A stretch of DNA of 8,572 nucleotides from Chitinophaga pinensis (GTDB taxonomy: Bacteria > Bacteroidota > Bacteroidia > Chitinophagales > Chitinophagaceae). The stretch spans positions 1 through 8,572 of the forward strand of contig CAMBGO010000086.1 of NCBI GenBank assembly GCA_945866165.1, in the 5' to 3' direction. Below are positions 1 to 7,499 of the stretch, in pieces. Under the pieces are notes generated by a model. It did no database searches. It was not told the origin of the DNA and saw only the letters and a program-made list of their open reading frames with translations. The position numbers and the translations under genes were made by a program. Positions within the stretch are counted from its first letter, which is position 1, and each line of letters opens with the position of its first letter.

Positions 1-687
1 TGGGAAGTGTTTGATATTTTCGTTAATCACAGCATCATCGGCATTGTAAATAAAAAAATCATGCTCGGTTTGATTCCTGATTATATTAAATTTTGCTGCA
101 ATATATTTTTCGAAACTATTGTCATAACGGTCAAGATGGTCTGCAGTAATATTAGTAAGGACTGCCACATCTGGTCTGAATGAAACGATGTCATCCAATT
201 GAAAGCTACTTATCTCGACCACATAGAGTTGTTTAGGATCAAGTGCAATTTGCTTTGCAATAGAGTTGCCAATGTTTCCTACGAGTGCGCAATTCAGTCC
301 GCCCTCCATACAAATATGATAAATCATTGCAGTGGTGGTAGTTTTACCATTGCTTCCGGTGATACCAATGATTTTACTTTCTCCTTTATGCCTATGGGCT
401 AATTCCATTTCACTGATGATTGGAATTCCATTTGCAATAATCTGCTGAACCATTGAATTCGAGTGAGGGATACCAGGGCTCTTCATTACTTCATCTGCAT
501 TAATTATTTTTTCAATGCTATGAGATCCTTCTTCAAACGAAATATTATTTTCCAATAACTCATTTCTATATTGTTCTTTTAGTATGCCTCCATCAGATAG
601 AAATACATCATATCCATTGAGCTTGCATAGCAATGCAGCTCCAACCCCGCTTTCGCCTCCTCCCAATATGACAATTCTTTTATTCAA
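1..687 (-). CDS. murD: UDP-N-acetylmuramoylalanine--D-glutamate ligase MurD (N-terminal half, cut by window edge)
   Basis: MurD adds D-glutamate to UDP-MurNAc-L-alanine in the cytoplasm, using ATP. The first 229 codons are present, about half of the usual 450 or so. The protein opens with MNKRIVILGGGESGVGAA, the Rossmann-like UDP-binding domain with its glycine-rich loop. The central ATPase domain follows with the P-loop GITGSNGKTT (about 108-117), VEISSFQLD (157-165) and NITADHLDRY (179-188). K199 lies where Mur ligases carry a carbamylated lysine. The start is TTG at 687-685: an in-frame TAA lies two codons upstream and no ATG occurs before the glycine-rich motif. It follows mraY by 17 bases in the operon. 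The C-terminal glutamate-binding domain is outside the window. MurC, MurE and MurF are excluded by the N-terminal domain type and by operon position. Confidence 0.95.
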   Translation of the reverse strand, partial: MNKRIVILGGGESGVGAALLCKLNGYDVFLSDGGILKEQYRNELLENNISFEEGSHSIEKIINADEVMKSPGIPHSNSMVQQIIANGIPIISEMELAHRHKGESKIIGITGSNGKTTTTAMIYHICMEGGLNCALVGNIGNSIAKQIALDPKQLYVVEISSFQLDDIVSFRPDVAVLTNITADHLDRYDNSFEKYIAAKFNIIRNQTEHDFFIYNADDAVINENIKHFP

Positions 688-704
688 GTGTTAGCTCTTT
701 TATT

Positions 705-1976
705 TTATCTAATTTTTAATGATAGTATTGCAATGACAACGAAAAACAATGTCATGATCCAAAAACGCACTGCTATCTTACTTTCATGATATCCTTTTTT
801 TTGATAGTGATGATGTAGTGGGCTCATCAAAAAGACCCGCCTTCCTTCGCCATATTTTTTCTTTGTGTATTTAAAGTATCCCACTTGAATCATTACACTT
901 AAATTTTCTACAAGGAATACTGCACAAAAAATTGGAATCATCAACTCTTTTCTAACGATAATAGCCAGTGAAGCGATGATACCTCCAAGTGCAAGGCTTC
1001 CCGTATCACCCATAAATACCTGAGCGGGATAAGTGTTATACCAAAGAAATCCAATACAAGCACCAATGAGTGCCCCTGTAAAAATGGAAACTTCTCCCAG
1101 GTTCGGGATGTACATGATATTTAGGTAATCAGCCAAGAGAAGGTTTCCACTCGCATAAATAAAAAGCGCCAGGCAAACACCAATAATAGCTGAGACACCA
1201 GTAGCAAGGCCATCAAGGCCATCTGTAATATTTGCACCATTTGAAACGGCAGTTACTATAATTATGACCACAATCATATAAAGCACCCAGCCATAAGACC
1301 TCAATGATGATGGTAGCAGTTTGGCATAGTTGAATTCATGGTCTTTAATGAATGGAATGGTTGTAACAGGTTCATTTGCATATACAAAATAACGTGTACC
1401 GCCTTGGTATTTTACTGCAACTCCATCAGCCGGTTTTCCAACTCCTTTATATTCCCTCAATACTTTTACATTGTCATTCAACAATAAAGTTGCACTGATA
1501 ATAATACCCAAACCCACCTGGCCAAGCACCTTAAACCAACCTGCTAATCCATCTTTATTGCCTTTCTTATAGGAAATACCTTGTTGTTGAGACAGGCGCT
1601 TCGCCCTTAATTTCAAGTAATCATCAACAAACCCAACTAGTCCTAGCCAAACAGTACTTAGCAAGAGTAGCTTTATGTAAACCTTGTCTAGGTTAGCAAA
1701 TAGCAATGTGGGAATAAGAATACCAAGTAAAATAATAAAGCCCCCCATTGTTGGTGTACCCTTTTTTTGTTCTTCTCCTGCAAGACCAAGTTCCCTTACA
1801 CTTTCTCCAACTTGTTTGCGTAGCAATAATGTTATTATTCTTTTTCCATACACCATGGTGATGAACAAAGACAACAACAATGCAACCATCGTTCTAAAAG
1901 TGATGAACTGAAATAATCCGCTTCCCGGAAACCGGATTCCTTCATTTTGCAACCACTGGAAAAAATGATACAGCAT
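705..1976 (-). CDS. mraY: phospho-N-acetylmuramoyl-pentapeptide-transferase MraY (lipid I synthase)
   Basis: MraY is an integral inner-membrane enzyme that moves phospho-MurNAc-pentapeptide from UDP to undecaprenyl phosphate, giving lipid I. The 423 residues contain about ten hydrophobic segments. Family motifs are intact: GTPTMGG (73-79), VDDYLK with the Mg-binding aspartates 118-119, NGANITDGLDGLATG (246-260), FMGDTGSLALGG with catalytic-region D324, and SPLHHHYQKKG with the histidine triplet 388-390. It is about 60 residues longer than the E. coli enzyme (360). Much of the excess lies at about 168-225, between predicted TM4 and TM5, corresponding to the periplasmic beta-hairpin region; a smaller Lys/Gln-rich insertion follows the DD motif (125-142). 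The ATG start is 5 bases after the murE stop. Canonical murF does not separate it from murE, as I recall for Bacteroidota. Confidence 0.97.
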   Translation of the reverse strand: MLYHFFQWLQNEGIRFPGSGLFQFITFRTMVALLLSLFITMVYGKRIITLLLRKQVGESVRELGLAGEEQKKGTPTMGGFIILLGILIPTLLFANLDKVYIKLLLLSTVWLGLVGFVDDYLKLRAKRLSQQQGISYKKGNKDGLAGWFKVLGQVGLGIIISATLLLNDNVKVLREYKGVGKPADGVAVKYQGGTRYFVYANEPVTTIPFIKDHEFNYAKLLPSSLRSYGWVLYMIVVIIIVTAVSNGANITDGLDGLATGVSAIIGVCLALFIYASGNLLLADYLNIMYIPNLGEVSIFTGALIGACIGFLWYNTYPAQVFMGDTGSLALGGIIASLAIIVRKELMIPIFCAVFLVENLSVMIQVGYFKYTKKKYGEGRRVFLMSPLHHHYQKKGYHESKIAVRFWIMTLFFVVIAILSLKIR

Positions 1977-1981
1977 ATTGT

Positions 1982-3448
1982 TTATTTATCTAGTTCCTTG
2001 AATGCGTCGTTTAAAACAAGTTTATCATCGAAAGGAAATTTTGTTCCCTTAATCTCTTGATACTTTTCGTGACCCTTTCCTGCAACCAAAATAATATCTT
2101 CTGGTTTCGACATCATCACGGCAGTTCTAATAGCTTCACGTCTGTCGACAATCATCAGCACTTTTCTCTTCAATCCCTCATCGAGGCCTTCAGCCATATC
2201 ACTTACAATAGAATTAGGTTCTTCACTTCTTGGATTATCAGATGTGAAAATGGCTTTTGTGCTAAATTCAGCTGCAGCAATTCCCATCAACTTTCGTTTT
2301 GATTTATCACGATCTCCTCCACAACCAACAACAGTTATAATAGACTCCCCGCCATGCTGTAATTTTTTAATAGTAGAAAGAACATTCAATAATGCATCAG
2401 GCGTGTGAGCATAATCAACAATGCCTATCACTTTTTCTTTTGGTGTTACCACATAATCAAATCTTCCTTCAGCACCTGTTAGGTTACTCAATGCAACCAA
2501 TACCTGCAGTTTGTCTTCTCCGCTGCATATTGCTGCAGCAAAAACTGCTAAGAGATTGTATGCGTTGAATTCTCCAATCAGCCTAAAGTGAACCTCTTGT
2601 TCATTAATCGACATGAGCAATCCATCCAATGCATTGTCAATGATTCTTCCTTTGAAGTCACAAATATTCTTTAAGCCATAATAAAATTTACTAGCAGATG
2701 TATTTTGCAACATCACCTGACCATTTTTATCATCGAGATTTGAAATTGCAAACGCAGATGCAGGAAGGTCATCAAAGAATATTTTTTTAACTCTTATATA
2801 TTCAGCGAACGTTTTATGATAATCAAGGTGATCGTGTGTTATATTACTAAACACAGCACCACAAAATTGCAGACCAGCAATACGGTGTTGATGAATGGCA
2901 TGACTACTCACTTCCATAAAGGCGTGCGTGCAGCCTTGATCAACCATGTTACGTAATAAAGCGTTCAATGATACTGGATCGGGTGTAGTATGAGTAGATG
3001 GAAGAATTTCATTTCCTATTTGGTTATTGACAGTCGATATCAAACCAGTTTTGTAACCAAGTGCCGTATATAACTTATAGAGTAATGTTGCAATAGTTGT
3101 TTTTCCGTTGGTACCTGTTATTCCAACCAACTTTATCGATGAACTTGGTTCACCATAGAATGAATGAGCAATAATTCCTGCAGCAACAGAAATATTCTGG
3201 CATTGAATATAAGTTACCCCTTCGGCTTGAGTAGCAGGGATTTCTTCGCAAATGATTGATGTTGCCCCATTTGCTATGGCGGCATCAATAAATTGACTAG
3301 CGTCTAAATTAACTCCACGCAATGCAAGAAAACATCCATTTGACTTTATTTTTCTTGAGTCAATCTGAATATTTTCAACAAGTATATTGGTATGGCCAAC
3401 TACAGACTTAATCGCAACCTTATATAATATGTCTTGTAATAAAATCAT
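1982..3448 (-). CDS. murE: UDP-N-acetylmuramoyl-L-alanyl-D-glutamate--2,6-diaminopimelate ligase MurE
   Basis: MurE is a cytoplasmic ATP-dependent ligase that adds the third amino acid to the peptidoglycan stem peptide. Its 488 residues match the normal length. An N-terminal UDP-substrate domain (about 1-105, with IDSRKIKSNGCFLAL at 29-43) is followed by the ATPase domain: P-loop GITGTNGKTT (109-118), TTPDP (154-158), EVSSHA (179-184) and NITHDHLDYH (202-211). K221 aligns with the carbamylated lysine of the family. The C-terminal domain has VDYAHTPDAL (344-353), GCGGDRDKSKR (376-386) and DNPR at 404-407. DNPR is the known signature of meso-diaminopimelate-specific MurE, so the wall should be the DAP type; L-lysine enzymes differ there. 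AGKGHEKYQ closes the domain. The ATG at 3448-3446 directly abuts the ftsI stop codon with no gap, suggesting translational coupling. Confidence 0.97.
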   Translation of the reverse strand: MILLQDILYKVAIKSVVGHTNILVENIQIDSRKIKSNGCFLALRGVNLDASQFIDAAIANGATSIICEEIPATQAEGVTYIQCQNISVAAGIIAHSFYGEPSSSIKLVGITGTNGKTTIATLLYKLYTALGYKTGLISTVNNQIGNEILPSTHTTPDPVSLNALLRNMVDQGCTHAFMEVSSHAIHQHRIAGLQFCGAVFSNITHDHLDYHKTFAEYIRVKKIFFDDLPASAFAISNLDDKNGQVMLQNTSASKFYYGLKNICDFKGRIIDNALDGLLMSINEQEVHFRLIGEFNAYNLLAVFAAAICSGEDKLQVLVALSNLTGAEGRFDYVVTPKEKVIGIVDYAHTPDALLNVLSTIKKLQHGGESIITVVGCGGDRDKSKRKLMGIAAAEFSTKAIFTSDNPRSEEPNSIVSDMAEGLDEGLKRKVLMIVDRREAIRTAVMMSKPEDIILVAGKGHEKYQEIKGTKFPFDDKLVLNDAFKELDK

Positions 3449-5593
3449 TCAGTTTGTTTGTGTTCCCAATGTTAAATAGACTGTTTGACCCCTAACAATA
3501 GACGTACCAGCTTGAATTGATTGCATGATTACCTTACCATTACCATTTGCAATAACATTCAACTTTAATTTCTCTAATAACTCTATAGCGTCTTTCAATC
3601 CAACACCTTTTATGTCGGGCATTACCATGCCATCCACTTTCCAACTATTACCAAGAAAGGAGCCATTTGATTCGCTCATTTCACTCATCACACCATTGAT
3701 ACCAGTATCCTTTATCGATGTTTTAAGCTTGCCTGCTATATTGATAAAATCTTTGTTTGAGCCCTTCCAGTTAGCCTTGGAATGAAGGCTATCGATTTGA
3801 GTTGCGTGTTGATAGTTTGCATATAGATCTGCATCAACCCGAAACAACTTGTCAGCTATTTCTCTAAAAACAGGACCGGCCACTTGTGCACCATAATACT
3901 TTTCCAAATAAGGCTTATTCTCAATAACCACAATACAAGAATACTTTGGATTATCGGCAGGAAAATATCCTGCAAAAGATGATTGGTATTGATGCTCTAC
4001 ATAACCTTTGTTTCCATTTGCAACTTTTGCTGTTCCTGTTTTACCTGCAATTCGATATAAATCTGTTTTTAAACTAAGTCCAGTCCCTCTTTCAACAACA
4101 CCTTCAAGGCATGTCTTGAGTTGAACCAAAGTGGAATAACTAAATAATGAATCTTCTAATACTTGTGGCTTGAATTCATGAAGATTGATTCCATCTCTTG
4201 CAATTGAATTAATAAGATAGGGCTTCATCATTTTCCCATTATTTGCAACAGCGTTGTAAACCATGAGCATTTGAAGCGGACTGATTGCAACATTGTATCC
4301 GAAACCCATCCACGGCAATGTAACTTTACTCCACCCTGGCTTTGAAGGATCAGGAATGATTGGGAATGATTCACCATCTAAATCAAGGCCTGAACGAATA
4401 TTCAAATGAAGACGCTTCAGGTGATTGAGGTATTTACGCGGATTGGAAGAATAGTTTGCATTAACCAATTTTGCCATGCCTACATTTGAACTTAACTCAA
4501 AAGCATGTTGAACAGTAACATTGGTTTTTCCATGAACCTCACTATCAAATACTGTTCTACCGCCAATATCCCATGTACCGCCTTCTAGATTAACTTCAGC
4601 ATTTAAGTTTGTCAGCTGATCTTCTAATAACGCAATCATTGTGACCAACTTGAAAGTTGAACCAGGTTCAGACCTTGTGATGGCGTAATTATAATTCTCG
4701 GAATAAGAACCATCAGATATCTTACCAAGATTTGCTATTGCCTTTATTTTACCAGTCTTCACTTCCATCACAATACAACTACCTTTTACTGCCTCGTTCT
4801 TAATGAGTATTTTAAGCAGTGCTTGTTCAGCTATATCTTGAACATTAACATCAATGGTTGTAATAATATCCTTTCCATTTTCTGCTTCTATTTCAACGCC
4901 TTCTACTGGCACGAATGCGCCACCAGATATCCTTCTTACAAGTTGTTTACCACTAACACCTCTCAATAAGCTATCATAAGTTCTCTCAAGACCAACATTA
5001 TTAAAAACGCTTTTACCATCGGATCCAATATACTCTCTTGAGAGTCCAATGGTTCTATTAGCAAGTAATCCAAAAGGTGCAATGCGTTTTTCCTTTTCTA
5101 CAAAAATGAAACCGTTTTTATTTCTATTCTTCTTTATGTAAGATGTATTACGAAGTAATTGATATTGTTTAAAATCAATATTTCGTTTCAAAAGTTGGTA
5201 CCGTTCCTTCTGATTAAAAATTCGTATGAGTGATTTTTTGTAATACGCCGCTGAATGATCATTCAGGATATTTTCTAAATGCAATGAAAGACTATCAACA
5301 TTCTTTTTAAAAAATAATCCGTCTTTTTCCTGTATGCCATCAGAGCCGAAATCCAGGTAGATATCAAAATAAGGCACAGAGCTACTTAACATACGGCCAT
5401 CTTCGCTATATATTGTACCTCGTTCTGCATCTAATGCTCGGTAGTCAAGCTGGAGGCTATCGCTCAGTGCTTTCCAATAAGTACCTTCAACACGTTGTAT
5501 ATAAAATGCCCTTGATGCAATGCCAACTCCAAAAAGGAAAATGGCGATAAACACCAGGTAGCTTCTCCACAATATGTCTTTTCTAGCGTCCAA
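3449..5593 (-). CDS. ftsI: septal peptidoglycan transpeptidase FtsI (class B PBP) with C-terminal PASTA domain
   Basis: This is a monofunctional class B penicillin-binding protein that cross-links peptidoglycan during septation, active in the periplasm and anchored in the inner membrane. The 714 residues show a short cytoplasmic tail, one membrane segment (about 11-29) and the PBP dimer/pedestal domain starting around ERGTIYSEDGR (57-67). The transpeptidase domain (about 265-585) has all three active-site motifs: STFK (312-315, nucleophile S312), SSN (368-370) and KTG (518-520). A Ser/Asn/Lys-rich linker (about 590-655) leads to one PASTA-like domain (about 656-712, MPDIKGVGLKDAIELLEKL). E. 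coli FtsI (588 residues) lacks this domain. The start is TTG at 5593-5591, because an in-frame TAA lies two codons upstream and the next ATG (M68) would delete the membrane anchor. It follows the ftsL-like gene by 8 bases. A sporulation-type SpoVD homologue is less likely given the context. Confidence 0.95.
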   Translation of the reverse strand: MDARKDILWRSYLVFIAIFLFGVGIASRAFYIQRVEGTYWKALSDSLQLDYRALDAERGTIYSEDGRMLSSSVPYFDIYLDFGSDGIQEKDGLFFKKNVDSLSLHLENILNDHSAAYYKKSLIRIFNQKERYQLLKRNIDFKQYQLLRNTSYIKKNRNKNGFIFVEKEKRIAPFGLLANRTIGLSREYIGSDGKSVFNNVGLERTYDSLLRGVSGKQLVRRISGGAFVPVEGVEIEAENGKDIITTIDVNVQDIAEQALLKILIKNEAVKGSCIVMEVKTGKIKAIANLGKISDGSYSENYNYAITRSEPGSTFKLVTMIALLEDQLTNLNAEVNLEGGTWDIGGRTVFDSEVHGKTNVTVQHAFELSSNVGMAKLVNANYSSNPRKYLNHLKRLHLNIRSGLDLDGESFPIIPDPSKPGWSKVTLPWMGFGYNVAISPLQMLMVYNAVANNGKMMKPYLINSIARDGINLHEFKPQVLEDSLFSYSTLVQLKTCLEGVVERGTGLSLKTDLYRIAGKTGTAKVANGNKGYVEHQYQSSFAGYFPADNPKYSCIVVIENKPYLEKYYGAQVAGPVFREIADKLFRVDADLYANYQHATQIDSLHSKANWKGSNKDFINIAGKLKTSIKDTGINGVMSEMSESNGSFLGNSWKVDGMVMPDIKGVGLKDAIELLEKLKLNVIANGNGKVIMQSIQAGTSIVRGQTVYLTLGTQTN

Positions 5594-5601
5594 TGATTAA
5601 T

Positions 5602-5946
5602 TTATTTTTTAGTTTTTACGTCTAAGTTGACAGGAGGCACATCTGTTTCAATCAATCCAAATGGAGCAGCCGTCTTTACTACTTCTGATTGCTTGGTACT
5701 CAGCATCCATTCACTTCGAAGCATCTTGAATTCAAATTGGTATTCCTTAAGTTCTTTAGAAATTTTACTGATATCCTTAATTGTCTTTTCCACACGATGT
5801 CCGTTGTAGATATACAGAATAGCAAGACAGGCGAGGTAAAGAAAGAAAGGAATATTTTTCACCAATGACTGTTGATTAAAAAATCCAGTTCCTTTGTTTG
5901 GTTTTTTATTATCCCCTGCGATTTTTTTACTACTCTGTTCTGACAT
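5602..5946 (-). CDS. ftsL: FtsL-like cell division protein
   Basis: This is a 114-residue single-pass protein in the ftsL position, between rsmH and ftsI. FtsL proteins form a complex with FtsB and FtsQ that activates FtsW and FtsI at the septum. A charged, Lys-rich cytoplasmic tail (1-30) precedes one hydrophobic segment (about 32-48, IPFFLYLACLAILYIYN). A heptad-like helix (about 51-92, VEKTIKDISKISKELKEY) is likely to form a periplasmic coiled coil. A short proline-containing tail ends the protein. I recognise little direct sequence identity to E. coli FtsL. The assignment rests on topology, size and synteny, and agrees with the divergent FtsL-like family known in Bacteroidota. The ATG start is 25 bases after the rsmH stop and no Shine-Dalgarno sequence is visible. 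Confidence 0.82.
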   Translation of the reverse strand: MSEQSSKKIAGDNKKPNKGTGFFNQQSLVKNIPFFLYLACLAILYIYNGHRVEKTIKDISKISKELKEYQFEFKMLRSEWMLSTKQSEVVKTAAPFGLIETDVPPVNLDVKTKK

Positions 5947-5971
5947 GTAAAAAATGTTTTTTTAAATACAA

Positions 5972-6913
5972 TTAATTTTTGACTGCAACCCGAAGCCTTG
6001 CACTTCTCGACCTTGGGTTGTTTTTGATTTCTTTTTCACTAGGCTCAATAGGTTTTTTATTAAGAGGCGATAATGGCGCTATTTGCTTTGTACCATATAT
6101 GTGATCTATTGTGCCATCAGAAGTACCCTTTTTGAAGTAATTTTTTACAACCCGATCTTCGATGCTGTGAAATGTTATAACTGCTATCCTGCCCCCTGGC
6201 TTTAATAAAACAGCTGATTGTTCCAGCATGTCTTCTAGTGCAGCTACCTCATCATTAAGTGCCATGCGCAAGGCTTGGAAAAGTTGTGCGAAATACCTTT
6301 TCGGATTGCCTTTTACCACACTCGATACAGCTACTTTTAGTTCATTGATGGTCTTGATCGGACTTGTTCTTGCCTTCGATTCAAGAAGAAGCGCCAATGT
6401 TTTTGAATTAGTGATCTCTCCGTATTCTTGAAAAATATGCTGGAGTTTATCAGCAGGCATTTCCTTCAGAAGGTCAGCAGCCGTTTTTTCTTGACTCCTA
6501 TCCATTCTCATGTCTAAAGGAGCATCGAAACGAATGGAGAACCCTCTTGATGGTTTATCAAACTGATGACTGCTCACGCCCAGGTCTGCCAGTATTCCAT
6601 CGACTTGATCAACTCCATGCAACCGAAGAAAGCGAGAAAGGTTTCGAAAATTATGTGGGATGAAAACCAAGCGGCTATCAGCAGGGATGTTTGCTTTCGC
6701 ATCTTCATCCTGATCAAAGGCATATAACTTTCCTTCTGAATTCAACCTTTTTAATATTTCCCTTGCATGCCCGCCTCCACCAAAAGTGCAATCAACATAC
6801 GTTCCAGAAGGATTGATATTTAGTGCATCAATTGATTCTTTAAGCAGGACTGAAACATGATAGGAGCTGTCTGCTTGATGTGACAGCATTCCATTTTCTT
6901 CATGTTCATTCAT
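5972..6913 (-). CDS. rsmH: 16S rRNA (cytosine(1402)-N(4))-methyltransferase RsmH (MraW)
   Basis: RsmH uses S-adenosylmethionine to methylate N4 of C1402 in the decoding centre of 16S rRNA. It has 313 residues, the usual length. The sequence shows YHVSVLLKES (18-27), the SAM-binding motif VDCTFGGGGHA (40-50), DQDEDA (67-72), ILADLGVSSHQFD (107-119), GFSIRFDAPLDMRM (124-137), RYFAQLFQALRMALNDE (206-222) and ITFHSIEDRVVKNYF (246-260). The C-terminal end IKNNPRSRSARLRVA is characteristic of the family. The ATG at 6913-6911 is 11 bases after the mraZ stop. An in-frame ATG eight codons later (M9) is also possible, since both precede the conserved YHVSVLL block. It is the conventional second gene of the dcw operon, though its product acts on ribosomes rather than the wall. 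Confidence 0.97.
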   Translation of the reverse strand: MNEHEENGMLSHQADSSYHVSVLLKESIDALNINPSGTYVDCTFGGGGHAREILKRLNSEGKLYAFDQDEDAKANIPADSRLVFIPHNFRNLSRFLRLHGVDQVDGILADLGVSSHQFDKPSRGFSIRFDAPLDMRMDRSQEKTAADLLKEMPADKLQHIFQEYGEITNSKTLALLLESKARTSPIKTINELKVAVSSVVKGNPKRYFAQLFQALRMALNDEVAALEDMLEQSAVLLKPGGRIAVITFHSIEDRVVKNYFKKGTSDGTIDHIYGTKQIAPLSPLNKKPIEPSEKEIKNNPRSRSARLRVAVKN

Positions 6914-6924
6914 GCGTTCATTTT

Positions 6925-7383
6925 TTAGGTTGTTTCTTTTTTGGCCATTACTTCAGCAGCAAGACTGCTAAAGGCTTCCGGTGAAAAAGTGTCAAAGAAC
7001 TGCTGATACTTATTTTTATCCCATATTTCTAACTTAGTAACTGCCGAAACCAACACGATATCCTTTTCCAAACCCGCATGCTCCAGTAGGTTTTTTGGCA
7101 ATAGGATCCTTCCGGCACTGTCAAGCTCTAGTTGAATGGCGCCATTCAGGAAATAGCGACGGAACTCACGAACCTTTGGATCAAAATCATTCAATGCGCT
7201 GATGTTTTCGTAAATAGGCGTCCAACTCTGAATCGGATAAACTGTTAGGCATTTTTCAAAGCCCCGGTTTACAACAAAAACAGGATCAACCCCCACTGGC
7301 AGTTGTTTTTTTATTCCTGCCGGAAGAAGAAACCTACCTTTACTGTCGAGGGTAGCTTCGTATTCACCTAAAAAACCGATCAT
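6925..7383 (-). CDS. mraZ: transcriptional regulator MraZ
   Basis: MraZ is a DNA-binding protein that forms ring-shaped oligomers and regulates the dcw operon, repressing its own promoter in E. coli while activating it in some mollicutes. The 152-residue protein has two SpoVT/AbrB-like halves. The first runs from about residue 5 and carries the DSKGR motif (13-17) followed by FLLPAGIKKQL; the second carries DSAGR (88-92) followed by ILLPKNLLEHAGL. Both motifs are intact, so DNA binding should be functional. The ATG at 7383-7381 is preceded by an AAGG-type ribosome binding site at 5 bases. It is the first gene of the minus-strand operon, and a four-box repeat that looks like its own operator lies 36-72 bases upstream. 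Confidence 0.97.
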   Translation of the reverse strand: MIGFLGEYEATLDSKGRFLLPAGIKKQLPVGVDPVFVVNRGFEKCLTVYPIQSWTPIYENISALNDFDPKVREFRRYFLNGAIQLELDSAGRILLPKNLLEHAGLEKDIVLVSAVTKLEIWDKNKYQQFFDTFSPEAFSSLAAEVMAKKETT

Positions 7384-7388
7384 TTAAA

Positions 7389-7396
7389 CCTTTTTT
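7389..7396 (-). promoter_or_regulatory. possible ribosome binding site of mraZ
   Basis: AAAAAAGG lies 5 bases before the mraZ ATG and is the only purine-rich, Shine-Dalgarno-like sequence close to a start codon in the cluster. The starts of rsmH, ftsL, ftsI, murE, mraY and murD have no recognisable equivalent. That agrees with the weak use of Shine-Dalgarno sequences known in Bacteroidota. The match is short and could be chance. Confidence 0.4.
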
Positions 7397-7418
7397 GAAT
7401 GAAAAAAACCATATTATG

Positions 7419-7455
7419 ACACAAATTAACACAAATTCCCACTTTAAAACACGAA
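7419..7455 (-). promoter_or_regulatory. putative MraZ operator: four GTG boxes with 10-base period
   Basis: Read toward mraZ, the boxes are TTCGTGT (7455-7449), AAAGTGG (7445-7439), TTTGTGT (7435-7429) and TTTGTGT (7425-7419). Each is separated from the next by exactly 3 bases, so the GTG cores recur every 10 bases, one helical turn. Known MraZ sites are tandem boxes with the same period: TGGG-type repeats in E. coli and AAAGTG(T/G)-N3 repeats in mollicutes. The second box fits the mollicute form exactly, and the others keep GTG(T/G) with A/T-rich flanks. The nearest box is about 35 bases upstream of the mraZ start. The repeats are seen directly; MraZ binding is inferred. Confidence 0.72.
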
Positions 7456-7480
7456 AGTAGTAGTCTATATTTATCCACAA
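7452..7480 (-). promoter_or_regulatory. candidate mraZ/dcw operon promoter
   Basis: Bacteroidota primary-sigma promoters have TTG/TTTG near -33 and TAnnTTTG near -7. On the minus strand TTG (7480-7478) is followed after 18 bases by TACTTTCG (7459-7452), which misses the -7 consensus by one base. Transcription would then start near 7445 and leave a leader of about 60 bases. The -33 side overlaps a DnaA box, and the -7 element runs into the outermost MraZ box. An alternative weak -7, TTAATTTG, lies inside the operator but has no good upstream partner. Confidence 0.38.
7471..7479 (+). promoter_or_regulatory. DnaA box (perfect consensus TTATCCACA)
   Basis: TTATCCACA is identical to the strongest class of DnaA binding site, such as R1 of E. 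coli oriC. It lies in the divergent intergenic region, 15 bases beyond the outermost MraZ box, and overlaps the -33 side of the candidate mraZ promoter. A second consensus site lies at 7549-7557 in the opposite orientation. The sequence match is certain; occupancy by DnaA is inferred. Confidence 0.55.
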
Positions 7481-7499
7481 GCGAAAGCCTTTGTAGGCC

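Noticed and set aside
199..402. Plus-strand open frame of 67 codons within murD
   Set aside because: It is antisense to the conserved MurD P-loop region and its translation resembles no family; it is a shadow of murD.
1684..6431. Other plus-strand open frames at 1684-1911, 2057-2302, 3525-3785, 5627-5809 and 6228-6431
   Set aside because: Each lies opposite a well-conserved minus-strand gene (mraY, murE, ftsI, ftsL, rsmH) and none shows a recognisable domain.
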